Positions 1 through 6,100 of a stretch of 6,100 nt of DNA are shown in pieces. Positions within the stretch are counted from its first letter, which is position 1; the number at the start of each line of letters is the position of its first letter. A program made the translations under genes and the position numbers. This DNA comes from JAAYZQ01 sp034428935 (lineage in GTDB: Bacteria; Chloroflexota; Anaerolineae; JAAYZQ01). Under the pieces are notes generated by a model, which saw only the letters and a list, made by a program, of their open reading frames with translations, was not told where the DNA came from and did not search any database. The DNA lies in NCBI GenBank assembly GCA_034428935.1, contig DAOUHB010000159.1, forward strand, positions 1-6,100. The letters are read 5' to 3'.

Positions 1-636
1 GCCATGGACCGGCGCGGGCGGGGCATGAGCGGCGACGGCCCGGCCTATCACGTGGCCCGCGAGGCGGAAGACGTGGCGGCAGTGGTCGATTCCATCGGGG
101 AGCCGGTCTCGGTCCTCGCGCACTCTTACGGGGCCCTGTGCAGCCTGGAGGCGGCGCTGCTGACCTCCCGGATGCACCGCCTGGTGCTCTACGAGCCGCC
201 GGTGCCCGGCGACGCTCCCGCTGTCCCGCTCGACGCTATCGAGCGGATCCAGGCGCTGGCGGATCGGGGCGAGCTGGAAGCCGCCCTGGAGGTGATGATG
301 GTCGACGTGGTGAAGATGCCTCCCCACGAGCTGGCGGCCTACCGGCAGTTGCCCATGTGGAAGGTGCGCATCGCGCTGGCGCCGACCATTGCCAGGGAAC
401 TATCGGTGGCCAAGACCTACCGGTTCGACGCGGGGCGGTTTGCCCACCTGCGGGTGCCCACGCTGCTCTTGCTCGGCGGCGATAGCCCGCCCCACGTCCG
501 GCGGGCGACCGAGATCGTCGACGCGGCCTTGCCCAACAGCCGGGTCGCGATCCTTCCCGGCCAGCAGCACATCGCCATGGACACGAGCCCCGAGCTGTTT
601 GCGGGCGAGGTGCTGCGGTTCCTGCAAGAGCAGTGA
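1..636 (+). CDS. alpha/beta hydrolase fold protein, 5'-truncated by window edge
   Basis: This is the C-terminal part (about 210 residues) of an alpha/beta-fold hydrolase. The reading frame is open to the left edge, and the Met at base 4 sits inside the conserved DRRGRGxSGD stretch that follows the oxyanion-loop region, so it is not the true start; about 50-60 N-terminal residues are probably missing. Counting from that Met, the nucleophile elbow is AHSYG with Ser41, the acid is probably Asp160 in LLLLGGDSPP, and the catalytic His is His189 in LPGQQHIAMD. The complete triad suggests an active enzyme. Ala replaces the usual first Gly of GxSxG, which is tolerated because that position only needs a small residue. 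A middle cap region (about residues 65-140) is helical and proline-rich. No signal peptide can be judged. The substrate cannot be told from sequence: esterases, C-C hydrolases and haloperoxidase-like members share this pattern. It ends with TGA at 634-636. Confidence 0.87.
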   Translation, partial: AMDRRGRGMSGDGPAYHVAREAEDVAAVVDSIGEPVSVLAHSYGALCSLEAALLTSRMHRLVLYEPPVPGDAPAVPLDAIERIQALADRGELEAALEVMMVDVVKMPPHELAAYRQLPMWKVRIALAPTIARELSVAKTYRFDAGRFAHLRVPTLLLLGGDSPPHVRRATEIVDAALPNSRVAILPGQQHIAMDTSPELFAGEVLRFLQEQ

Positions 637-663
637 CCCCGGCGCCCCCAAAACTCGATCAGC

Positions 664-669
664 AAGGAG
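664..669 (+). promoter_or_regulatory. Shine-Dalgarno for the 682 gene
   Basis: AAGGAG lies 12 bases before the ATG at 682. The spacing is longer than ideal, and 15 bases to the second in-frame ATG at 685 is worse, so 682 is the preferred start. No better-placed purine-rich site occurs in the 45-base gap after the hydrolase stop. Confidence 0.55.
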
Positions 670-681
670 CTGAAGAACGCC

Positions 682-1569
682 ATGATGGCAACCATTTTGC
701 TGCTGTTTGCCCTCCTGGAGGGCAACTCGACCCACGCTTCCTTACCCCAGTGGGACGACCAGGTGTCCTGGCCGGCGGCCGCGGTCGCGCCGCTTGCCCT
801 GGATTTCCGCGGGACGGGCGGCCCGGCCGTCGCCGCCTCGCAGACGATCAGCTACCATGTCTTTCTGCCCCTCACCGTGGCGCAGCCTTCGGACTGCGCG
901 CCCATCCCGGGCGTGGAGTATCGCACGCTGGAGGTCGGGGGCGATCCCACGGACCGGCCGGCCGAACAGCACGCCGACCTCAACCTGGCCCTGCGCGGAT
1001 ACGAGCCCACCACCGCCTACCTGGGGCTGGTGGACTATGACGGGCACGACGACTCCAGGGCTCCCCAACTTCACACGCTCTTTCTCGACGCGCGCGTGCC
1101 GGTCTTTGCCCGGGCCTACCGGGTGTACGATTGGGACTGGGACTGCAACTGCCGCGCCGGTCTGCTGGCCTATCCGGAGGTGACGCTGGCCGGCATGGCG
1201 GTGACGCCCGGCGAGGTGCTCCGCCTGCCCGACTCGGGCTATGACATCGGCGGGGGCTTTGAGGCGCTGGTCCTATACGCGGCGGAAGATCGGATCACGC
1301 TCAAGTACACCTGTGAAGACAACGTCGTGCGGGGCTATACCATCCACGTCGAGGGCGTGTGCGTTGAGCCGAGGCTGCTGGCCCTCTACCGGGAGTGGAA
1401 CGCGGCCGGGCGCGGCCGGCTGCCGGCGCTGCGCGGCCTGCAACCCTTCGGGCGCGCCATGGGCGGCGAGGTCGGCGTCGCCATCCGCGACACCGGCACC
1501 TTCATGGACCCCCGGGCGCGCCAGAGCTGGTGGGAGGCGCGATGGGCACCGGCCAGGAGGGTGGACTGA
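682..1569 (+). CDS. conserved hypothetical protein, probably exported, Chloroflexota-type
   Basis: The function is unknown. The 295-residue protein begins with a short hydrophobic run (residues 3-12, ILLLFALL core) without the positive charges of a standard signal peptide, followed by a low-complexity Ala/Pro/Gly linker (about 30-55) and a YHVFLPL motif (58-64) reminiscent of the linker segment of many exported Chloroflexota proteins. From about residue 70 it is a conserved-looking domain: HADLNLALRGY (97-107), LVDYDGHDD (116-124), an aromatic/acidic patch YDWDWDCNC (149-157), SGYDIGGGFEALVLYA (185-200), a YT...GYTIHVEGV stretch (209-226) and RGLQPFGR...VAIRDTGTFMDPR (251-279). Five cysteines (72, 155, 157, 211, 227) would allow disulfides outside the cell. 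From memory this whole-domain pattern recurs in uncharacterised Chloroflexota proteins; no search was run. The last third resembles the C-terminal half of the M23 peptidase fold but has no metal-binding His pair. It follows the hydrolase by 45 bases on the same strand and could share its transcript, with no evident functional link. Confidence 0.82.
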   Translation: MMATILLLFALLEGNSTHASLPQWDDQVSWPAAAVAPLALDFRGTGGPAVAASQTISYHVFLPLTVAQPSDCAPIPGVEYRTLEVGGDPTDRPAEQHADLNLALRGYEPTTAYLGLVDYDGHDDSRAPQLHTLFLDARVPVFARAYRVYDWDWDCNCRAGLLAYPEVTLAGMAVTPGEVLRLPDSGYDIGGGFEALVLYAAEDRITLKYTCEDNVVRGYTIHVEGVCVEPRLLALYREWNAAGRGRLPALRGLQPFGRAMGGEVGVAIRDTGTFMDPRARQSWWEARWAPARRVD

Positions 1570-1611
1570 GGCCGGGCGGAAAACAAGTGGGCGGCGTGGG
1601 AGGCCGGCACC

Positions 1612-1656
1612 AGCCGGCACTTGCCCCGGCGCCGACCGCCAGGGCAGGTGCCGGCT
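1612..1656. terminator. GC-rich hairpin between convergent genes, candidate bidirectional terminator
   Basis: Bases 1612-1626 pair with 1642-1656 to give a 15-base-pair stem with one T-G wobble (1621/1647) and a 15-base loop. It sits 42 bases after the stop of the plus-strand gene and 3 bases beyond the stop of xylB, the expected place for a terminator serving both. The plus-strand side is followed by only a weak T stretch (ACTTTA) and the minus side by none, so it is not a textbook intrinsic terminator. It may instead mainly block or stabilise 3' ends. A third copy of the arm core, GCCGGCAC at 1603-1610, could pair in competition with 1613-1620. Confidence 0.6.
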
Positions 1657-1659
1657 ACT

Positions 1660-3156
1660 TTATGCCTGGCAGCCGGCCAGGCCGTTAAAGGTCGGGCACA
1701 GCGCCGGGTAGAGATCCCGATACAGGGGATAGAGCTCGTCGTAGGCGGCGCAGGCCGGGCCGGGCGTGGTGCTGCCGGTGACCTGGATGGTGGCGGCGCA
1801 GGCCTCCTCCACGGTGGCAAACGCACCGGCGCCGGTGGCGGCCAGCAGGGCGGCGCCGTAGGCCGCGCCCTCGGTGGTGTTGACCGTCGCCAACTCGACG
1901 CCCAGGACGTCGGCCAGGATCTGGCACCACAACGGGCTGCGGGCCCCGCCCCCGGTGATGCGCACCTGGCTGATGCCGGCCAGCCCGGTGGCGCGCATCA
2001 GCTCAAAGCTGTCGCGCAGGCCAAAGGCCACGCCCTCCAGCAGGGCCCGGGTCATGTGGGGCAAGGTGTGGCGCACGGTGAGCCCCACAAAGGCGCCCCG
2101 GGCCAGGGGATCGGGGTGCGGGGTGCGCTCGCCCGTCAGGTAGGGCAGGAAGAGCAGGCCCTCGCTGCCGGGAGCGACGTCCGCAGCCGGCGCCAGGAGG
2201 GCGTCAAAGCCGGCGCCGGGCGCCACGGTGTCGCGATACCAGCGCAGGCTGCCCGCCGCCGAGAGCATGACGCCCATGAGGTGCCACCGGTCTGGCAAGG
2301 CGTGGCAGAAGGCATGGAGCCGTCCCTGCGGCTCGACCATGGGCCGGTCGACGGCGGCAAAGACCACGCCCGAAGTGCCCAGGCTGAGGGACACCACTCC
2401 TTCGACGACGGCGCCCGTGCCCACAGCCCCGGCGGCCTGATCGCCGCCGCCCCCAACCACGGGCGTGCCCGCCCGCAGCCCCGTGGCCTCGGCCGCCTCG
2501 TCGGTGAGGTTGCCGGTCACGGCGGGGCCCTCGTAGGTGGGCGGCAGCCAGGCGGGATCGATGCCCAGGGCCGACACCACCTCCGGCGACCAGTCGCGCC
2601 GCTTGAGGTCAAAAAGGATGGTGCCCGCGGCGCCGGCCTTGTCGGTGGCATGGGCGCCGGTCAGCCTCAGCCGGACGTAATCCTTGGGCAACAGGATGTG
2701 GCGCACCCGGTGGAAAATCTCGGGCTCGTGGTTCTTGACCCACAGGATCTTGGGCGCGGTAAAGCCGGTCAGCGCGTCGTTGCCGGTGATCTGGATGAGG
2801 CGCTCCCGGCCCACGAGCGCCCGGATCTCGTCGCACTCGGCCGCCGTGCGCTGGTCGTTCCACAGGATCGCGGGTCGCAGGACGCCGGCCTCGTCCAGCA
2901 GCACGAGGCCGTGCATCTGGCCGGTGAGCCCCACGCCCTCGACCTCGGCGGGATCGATGCCCGCCTGGGCCAGGGCCTGTCGCACGCTGGCGAGCGTCCC
3001 CTGCCACCACAGGTCGGGATGCTGCTCGGCCCACAGCGGCCGGGGCGTTTCGTAGGTGTATTCCGACGAGGCGACGGACACCACCTGGCCCCCGGCGTCC
3101 ACCAGCAGGGCCTTGGTGGCCGTGGTCGACGTATCGATCCCCAGGAAATAGGACAT
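1660..3156 (-). CDS. xylB: xylulokinase (FGGY-family carbohydrate kinase)
   Basis: Cytoplasmic kinase that transfers phosphate from ATP to D-xylulose, giving D-xylulose 5-phosphate. At 498 residues it is close to the family norm (E. coli XylB is 484). The N-terminal FGGY domain opens with the phosphate-binding GIDTSTTATK (6-15) and carries GLTGQMHGLVLLD (76-88), where Met81-His82 match the sugar-binding Met-His pair of E. coli XylB. LWNDQR (98-103) and the HEPEIF...LLPKDYVRLRLTG block (143-167) are also characteristic of XylB. The C-terminal domain holds GGGGDQAAGAVG (235-246) with Asp239 as the expected catalytic base, the ATP-site LSLGTSG (257-263), and GGGARSPLWCQILADVLG (402-419), the second FGGY signature. 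The Met-His pair and the neighbouring xylA favour xylulose over glycerol, ribulose or gluconate as substrate. The start at 3156 is supported by a GGGAG site nine bases upstream and by the one-base junction with xylA. All expected residues are present and no frameshift is seen. Confidence 0.96.
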   Translation of the reverse strand: MSYFLGIDTSTTATKALLVDAGGQVVSVASSEYTYETPRPLWAEQHPDLWWQGTLASVRQALAQAGIDPAEVEGVGLTGQMHGLVLLDEAGVLRPAILWNDQRTAAECDEIRALVGRERLIQITGNDALTGFTAPKILWVKNHEPEIFHRVRHILLPKDYVRLRLTGAHATDKAGAAGTILFDLKRRDWSPEVVSALGIDPAWLPPTYEGPAVTGNLTDEAAEATGLRAGTPVVGGGGDQAAGAVGTGAVVEGVVSLSLGTSGVVFAAVDRPMVEPQGRLHAFCHALPDRWHLMGVMLSAAGSLRWYRDTVAPGAGFDALLAPAADVAPGSEGLLFLPYLTGERTPHPDPLARGAFVGLTVRHTLPHMTRALLEGVAFGLRDSFELMRATGLAGISQVRITGGGARSPLWCQILADVLGVELATVNTTEGAAYGAALLAATGAGAFATVEEACAATIQVTGSTTPGPACAAYDELYPLYRDLYPALCPTFNGLAGCQA

Positions 3157-3157
3157 C

Positions 3158-4327
3158 TCAGCGCACTCCCATCAACAGTTCGTTGACCAACTGATCCAGC
3201 TTCTCGTACTGCATGCCCCGCGCGGCAAGAGCCACCCGGTCAAAGGCGTGAGCCTTGAGGGCGGCGGCCTTTTCGGCGCTGTAGGCGCCCCGGAAGGCGT
3301 CCATGGAGCCATCGTCGGTGCGGATCTCGGCCAGCAGCCCCTGGATCTCGCCGTCGGCGGCAAATCGCGCCGCCTTTTCCTTGAGGATGAGGTAGGTCCG
3401 CATGCAGCCCCGGGCAAAGTCCTTCACACCCTCGACGTCTTCGGTGCGGAAGGCGTGGGCGTCAAAGTGGCGGCTGCCCTGGTAACCGACTTCCTCCAGG
3501 AACTTGACCAGGTAGAAGGCCTGTTTCAGGTTCTGTGCGCCAAAGCGCCAGTCCTGGTCAAAGCGCGCATAGTTCTGGTCGTTCAGGTCGATGTGGAACA
3601 GCTTGCCCGCCTCCCACGCCTGGGCCACTGCGTGCATAAAGTTCAGGCCGGCCATGTGCTCGTGAGCCACCTCGGGGTTGACGCCCACCATTTCGGGATG
3701 GGCCAGCGTCTGAATAAAGCCCAGGTAGGCGCCGGTGGTCGGGAAGTACAGGTCGCCGCGCGGCTCGTTGGGCTTGGCCTCCAGGGCGAACTTCAAGTTC
3801 CAACCCTGGTCCAGGACGTACTCGCACAAGAAGTCAAGGGCGTCGCGAAAGCGCTTGATGCCCTCCACGGGGTCCTTGGCGGCGTCGACCTCGATGCCCT
3901 CCCGGCCACCCCAGAAGACGTACACCTCCGCCCCCAGCTCGACGCCCAGGTCCATGGCACGCAGCGTCTTTTGCAGGGCATAGGCCCGCACCTGCGGGTC
4001 GTTGGCCGTGAAGGCGCCGTCCTTGAAGACGGGATCGGCAAAGAGGTTGGTGGTGGCCATGGGCACGACGAGGCCGGTGTCGGCCAGCGCCTTCTTGAAA
4101 GCCCTGAGGATGGTCTCGGCCTCGCCGGGCGTGGCGTCGATGGGGATGAGGTCGTTGTCGTGTAGGTTGACTCCGTAGGCGCCCACCTCGGCCAGGAGAT
4201 AGACGACGTCGGCGGGCGGCATCTTGGGTCGAACCGCCTGGCCGAAGGCGTCGGAGCCGGGGTTGTTCACCGTCCACAACCCAAAGGTGAACTTTTGCTC
4301 CGGTTTGGGTTGATACTGGTCAGTCAT
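3158..4327 (-). CDS. xylA: xylose isomerase, class I (actinobacterial type)
   Basis: Interconverts D-xylose and D-xylulose in the cytoplasm using two divalent metal ions; many members also isomerise glucose to fructose. It is 389 residues, the usual size for class I enzymes, which lack the N-terminal insert of class II. Residues match the well-studied Streptomyces enzymes with a constant offset of +2: Trp18, Phe28, catalytic His56 and Asp59 (LHDNDLIP), Trp139 (WGGREG), Glu183 and Lys185 (LEAKPNEPRGD), Glu219 and His222 (NPEVAHEHMAGLNF), Asp247 (FHIDLND), Asp257 and Asp259 (FDQDWRFG), and Asp289 (RHFDAH). Both metal sites and the TIM-barrel active site are therefore intact. The ATG at 4327 is preferred because AGGAG lies eight bases upstream and the protein then starts MTDQYQPKPEQKFTFGLW, as in relatives; the frame is open up to a GTG at 4384, but that extension has no family resemblance. 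It lies 90 bases after the GH3 gene and one base before xylB. Deviations from Streptomyces (HDND for HDDD, HFDAHAF for HFDFKPP) may be subgroup features. Confidence 0.96.
   Translation of the reverse strand: MTDQYQPKPEQKFTFGLWTVNNPGSDAFGQAVRPKMPPADVVYLLAEVGAYGVNLHDNDLIPIDATPGEAETILRAFKKALADTGLVVPMATTNLFADPVFKDGAFTANDPQVRAYALQKTLRAMDLGVELGAEVYVFWGGREGIEVDAAKDPVEGIKRFRDALDFLCEYVLDQGWNLKFALEAKPNEPRGDLYFPTTGAYLGFIQTLAHPEMVGVNPEVAHEHMAGLNFMHAVAQAWEAGKLFHIDLNDQNYARFDQDWRFGAQNLKQAFYLVKFLEEVGYQGSRHFDAHAFRTEDVEGVKDFARGCMRTYLILKEKAARFAADGEIQGLLAEIRTDDGSMDAFRGAYSAEKAAALKAHAFDRVALAARGMQYEKLDQLVNELLMGVR
3166..3170 (-). promoter_or_regulatory. Shine-Dalgarno of xylB, inside the end of xylA
   Basis: GGGAG on the minus strand lies nine bases before the xylB ATG and within the last codons of xylA. 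The xylA TGA (3160-3158), one G, and the xylB ATG (3156-3154) follow in order. A ribosome finishing xylA would uncover or reuse this site, so the two genes are probably translationally coupled. Confidence 0.7.
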
Positions 4328-4417
4328 GGCACTCTCTCCTGTCGTATGCTCATTGCTCCTTGCCGTGGCCACAGGGCCCGGCACGTGGCCGCCAGATCTC
4401 GACGATGGCCGGCGGCC
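4328..4417 (-). other. 90-base spacer between GH3 gene and xylA
   Basis: Apart from the xylA ribosome site, this spacer holds a six-base inverted repeat GGCCAC/GTGGCC (4367-4372 with 4385-4390, 12-base loop) and no T run, so it is not a convincing terminator. No convincing -35/-10 pair or palindromic operator for a XylR-type repressor is visible. With all three genes on one strand, xylA-xylB may be read from a promoter upstream of the GH3 gene, but a separate promoter here cannot be excluded. A nine-codon reading frame at 4353-4324 overlaps the xylA start. Confidence 0.5.
4336..4340 (-). promoter_or_regulatory. Shine-Dalgarno of xylA (fixes the start at 4327)
   Basis: AGGAG on the minus strand lies eight bases before the ATG at 4327-4325, an optimal arrangement. 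It decides against the longer reading frame starting with GTG at 4384. Confidence 0.8.
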
Positions 4418-6100
4418 TCAATCCGGCTGCCGGCCGGCGATCTGGAGGCTGCCGGCCAGGGGCAGGTGCTGCGACGAGCCGCCGACCATCACCTCGATGC
4501 TGCCCGGCCGGACCACGTAACGCCCGCTGTCGTCATAGAGGCCGAGCTGGTCGACGTCCAGCACCAGGGTGGCGGTCCGGCATTCGCCGGGCTCGAGGCT
4601 GATGCGGGAGAAGGCTTTCAGCTCCTGGATGGGGCGCGGCTCCGGGGCCCCGGGGTGGCGAACGTACAACTGTACCACCTCGTCGCCGGCCCGTTCGCCG
4701 GTGTTGGTCACGTCGGCGCTGACCGTCACTTGCTCGCCTACGGAGGCCTGTGCCGGGCTGATGCGCAGGTTATCGTAGTGAAAGGTCGAGTAGCTCAGGC
4801 CGTGACCGAAGGGGTAGAGGGGCTTGCCCCGGAAGTAGCGGTAGGTGCGGCCCTCCATGCTATAATCCTCAAAGGGCGGCAGGTCGTCGACCGACCGGTA
4901 AAAGGTAACCGGCAGCCGCCCGGCGGGGTTGTATTCGCCAAACAGGACTTCGGCCAGCGCCTCGCCCCCGGCCTGGCCGGGATACCAGGCCTCGACGATG
5001 GCCGGCACGTGCTCCGCCGCCCAGGGAATGGCCAGGGCGCTGCCGCCGAGCAGCACCAGCACCAGTGGCTTGCCCAGGGCCGCCAGCCTCTTGAGGAGCG
5101 CCTCCTGGGGCGCGGGCAGGGCAATGTCCGTCCGGTCGCCGCGGGCAAAACCCTCGAGCTCCACGGGCATCTCCTCGCCCTCCAGGCGCGGCGACAGGCC
5201 CATGACGGCGACGACGACGTCGGCTTTGGCTGCCGCCTCCAGGGCCGGCCCCGCGAGATCGCCGGCAGGCGGGGCCCACAGCAACTGCACCTGCGGGTCC
5301 AGCCCGAAGCTGGCGTATTCGAGACGGACGTCGTAAAGCCGCCCGGCTTCCAGGCTGACTTCCCGGGCCCTGAGCAGGGGGTGGTGAATGGACTCGGACT
5401 CGACCAGGAGCTCGCCGTCGACGTAGAGCTTGTAGCCGCTGTGGCCAAAGACGCCCAGGCGGTAAGTGCCATCGGCCTGCGGTATGAGGCTGCCGGTCCA
5501 CCGCACGGAAAACGGATCGCCCCAGGCGCCGGACAGGGGCGACGTGCCCTTCCAGATAAAGTCCACCAGGCGGTCAACGCGGGTCAGGACCGGCTGGCCT
5601 TCGAAATGCGAGTTGTCATAATATTCGCCCACCAGCCCCGCCTCACCGCCGCCGGCGGGAACCAGGCAGGCCGGGGGGATGGGCCACAGGCGAGGGGCGC
5701 CCTCGGCCCAGGGAGAGCCGGGGGCGAAATAGACCCGGGTCGCAGGCGAGACCTTCCGTCGGATGCCCGCCAGGGGTGTGGTCACCGCGGCGGGCGTCCC
5801 GTTATAGTTGCCCAGGAGCCCCATGAGCTCGTCGGCGTTGGGGCCCACGACGGCGATGGAGGTCAGGTCGGTGGGCAAGGGCAGCAGCCTACCCTCGTTC
5901 TTGAGGAGGACGATGGACTCGCGGGCGGCCTGGAGGGCCAGGGCCCGGTGCTCGGGCGAGTCGACTACCTCGTAGGGTATCTGCGTGTAGGGCACCCATT
6001 CCGGAGGATCGAACATGCCCAGGCGAAAGCGCGCGGTGAAGAGGCGTTCCACGGCGCGGTCGATTTCTTCGGTGGAGATGAGCCCCTGCTCCACGGCTTC
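4418..6100 (-). CDS. glycoside hydrolase family 3 with PA14 insert, N-terminus off window; probable beta-xylosidase or beta-glucosidase
   Basis: This is the C-terminal 560 residues of an exo-acting beta-glycosidase. The frame runs open to the right edge (first codon GAA at 6100-6098), and the GTG at 6094 lies within a conserved stretch, so the real start is upstream. Numbering from the first visible residue: the end of the N-terminal TIM-barrel domain and its helix (1-50, EEIDRAVERLF...RLGMFD), the start of the alpha/beta sandwich (60-150, ESIVLLKNEGRLLPL, VVGPNAD, LLGNYNGTP), a PA14-type beta domain inserted in it (about 155-278, GLVGEYYDN to VQLLWAPP), the sandwich resumed (290-402, with GLSPRLEGEEM, AWYPGQAGGEALAEVLFG and NPAGRLPVTFY), the YPFGHGLSYSTF motif (429-440), and a C-terminal fibronectin III-like domain (about 445-548). 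The acid/base Glu is probably Glu307 in RLEGEEM, by alignment from memory with GH3 xylosidases; Glu314 is the alternative. The nucleophile Asp lies off the window. PA14 inserts usually shape substrate entry. Adjacency to xylA-xylB favours xylosides, but GH3 specificity is not predictable from sequence, and location in the cell is unknown without the N-terminus. Confidence 0.93.
   Translation of the reverse strand, partial: EAVEQGLISTEEIDRAVERLFTARFRLGMFDPPEWVPYTQIPYEVVDSPEHRALALQAARESIVLLKNEGRLLPLPTDLTSIAVVGPNADELMGLLGNYNGTPAAVTTPLAGIRRKVSPATRVYFAPGSPWAEGAPRLWPIPPACLVPAGGGEAGLVGEYYDNSHFEGQPVLTRVDRLVDFIWKGTSPLSGAWGDPFSVRWTGSLIPQADGTYRLGVFGHSGYKLYVDGELLVESESIHHPLLRAREVSLEAGRLYDVRLEYASFGLDPQVQLLWAPPAGDLAGPALEAAAKADVVVAVMGLSPRLEGEEMPVELEGFARGDRTDIALPAPQEALLKRLAALGKPLVLVLLGGSALAIPWAAEHVPAIVEAWYPGQAGGEALAEVLFGEYNPAGRLPVTFYRSVDDLPPFEDYSMEGRTYRYFRGKPLYPFGHGLSYSTFHYDNLRISPAQASVGEQVTVSADVTNTGERAGDEVVQLYVRHPGAPEPRPIQELKAFSRISLEPGECRTATLVLDVDQLGLYDDSGRYVVRPGSIEVMVGGSSQHLPLAGSLQIAGRQPD

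Noticed and set aside
1386..1826. 146-codon open frame on the minus strand spanning the convergent gap
   Set aside because: It overlaps both flanking genes, is Pro/Arg/Ser-rich and has no family motif; it would also read through the intergenic hairpin.
1621..3186. 521-codon open frame on the plus strand opposite xylB
   Set aside because: It is the antisense shadow of xylB in GC-rich DNA, is rich in Gly/Ala/Arg/His/Gln without recognisable motifs, and runs into the end of xylA; xylB on the other strand has every family motif.
3248..4165. 305-codon open frame on the plus strand opposite xylA
   Set aside because: Antisense shadow of a clearly genuine xylA; no motif and no plausible ribosome site.
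4328..4384. N-terminal extension of xylA starting at GTG 4384
   Set aside because: The extra 19 residues have no family resemblance and no ribosome site, whereas the ATG at 4327 has an ideally spaced AGGAG.
4367..4390. Inverted repeat upstream of xylA as a terminator or operator
   Set aside because: Only six clean base pairs with a 12-base loop and no T run; such repeats are expected by chance at this GC content.
4869..5577. Overlapping open frames of 210-260 codons on the minus strand within the GH3 gene
   Set aside because: They are off-frame shadows with Arg/Pro/Ser-rich translations typical of GC-rich DNA, inside a gene with continuous GH3 homology.

Overview
The window is a compact, GC-rich (roughly two-thirds G+C by eye) bacterial chromosomal segment carrying sugar-catabolism genes and two unrelated genes. 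The most likely source is a member of the Chloroflexota (Anaerolineae/Caldilineae type) or a similar high-GC bacterium. This rests on the hypothetical protein at 682-1569, which matches from memory a secreted-protein family common in that phylum and carries a short 'FLPL' motif typical of its exported proteins, and on the actinobacterial-type class I xylose isomerase. No rRNA, tRNA or other taxonomic marker is present, so this is an inference.

Layout. The left quarter is on the plus strand: the C-terminal part of an alpha/beta hydrolase (1-636, entering from the left edge) and, 45 bases on, a 295-residue protein of unknown function (682-1569). A 90-base gap (1570-1659) holds a strong GC-rich hairpin and separates this pair from a convergent minus-strand cluster. 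Read in transcription order from the right edge, that cluster is a family 3 glycoside hydrolase with a PA14 insert (6100-4418, N-terminus off the window), a 90-base spacer, xylose isomerase xylA (4327-3158) and xylulokinase xylB (3156-1660).

How the genes work together. The minus-strand cluster is a short pentose-utilisation route. The GH3 enzyme plausibly releases a terminal sugar, by context xylose, from xylo-oligosaccharides or xylosides. XylA isomerises D-xylose to D-xylulose, and XylB phosphorylates it to D-xylulose 5-phosphate for the pentose phosphate pathway. xylA and xylB are separated by one base and are probably translationally coupled. No xylose transporter, xylan-degrading endoenzyme or XylR-type regulator lies inside the window. 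The two plus-strand genes show no functional link to xylose.

No mobile element, CRISPR array, RNA gene or attachment site was seen, and no stretch longer than 300 bases lacks a gene. Nothing here is convincingly a new biological system. The items most worth a second look are the uncharacterised protein at 682-1569, which may be a non-catalytic relative of the M23/duplicated-hybrid-motif fold, and the hairpin between the convergent genes.
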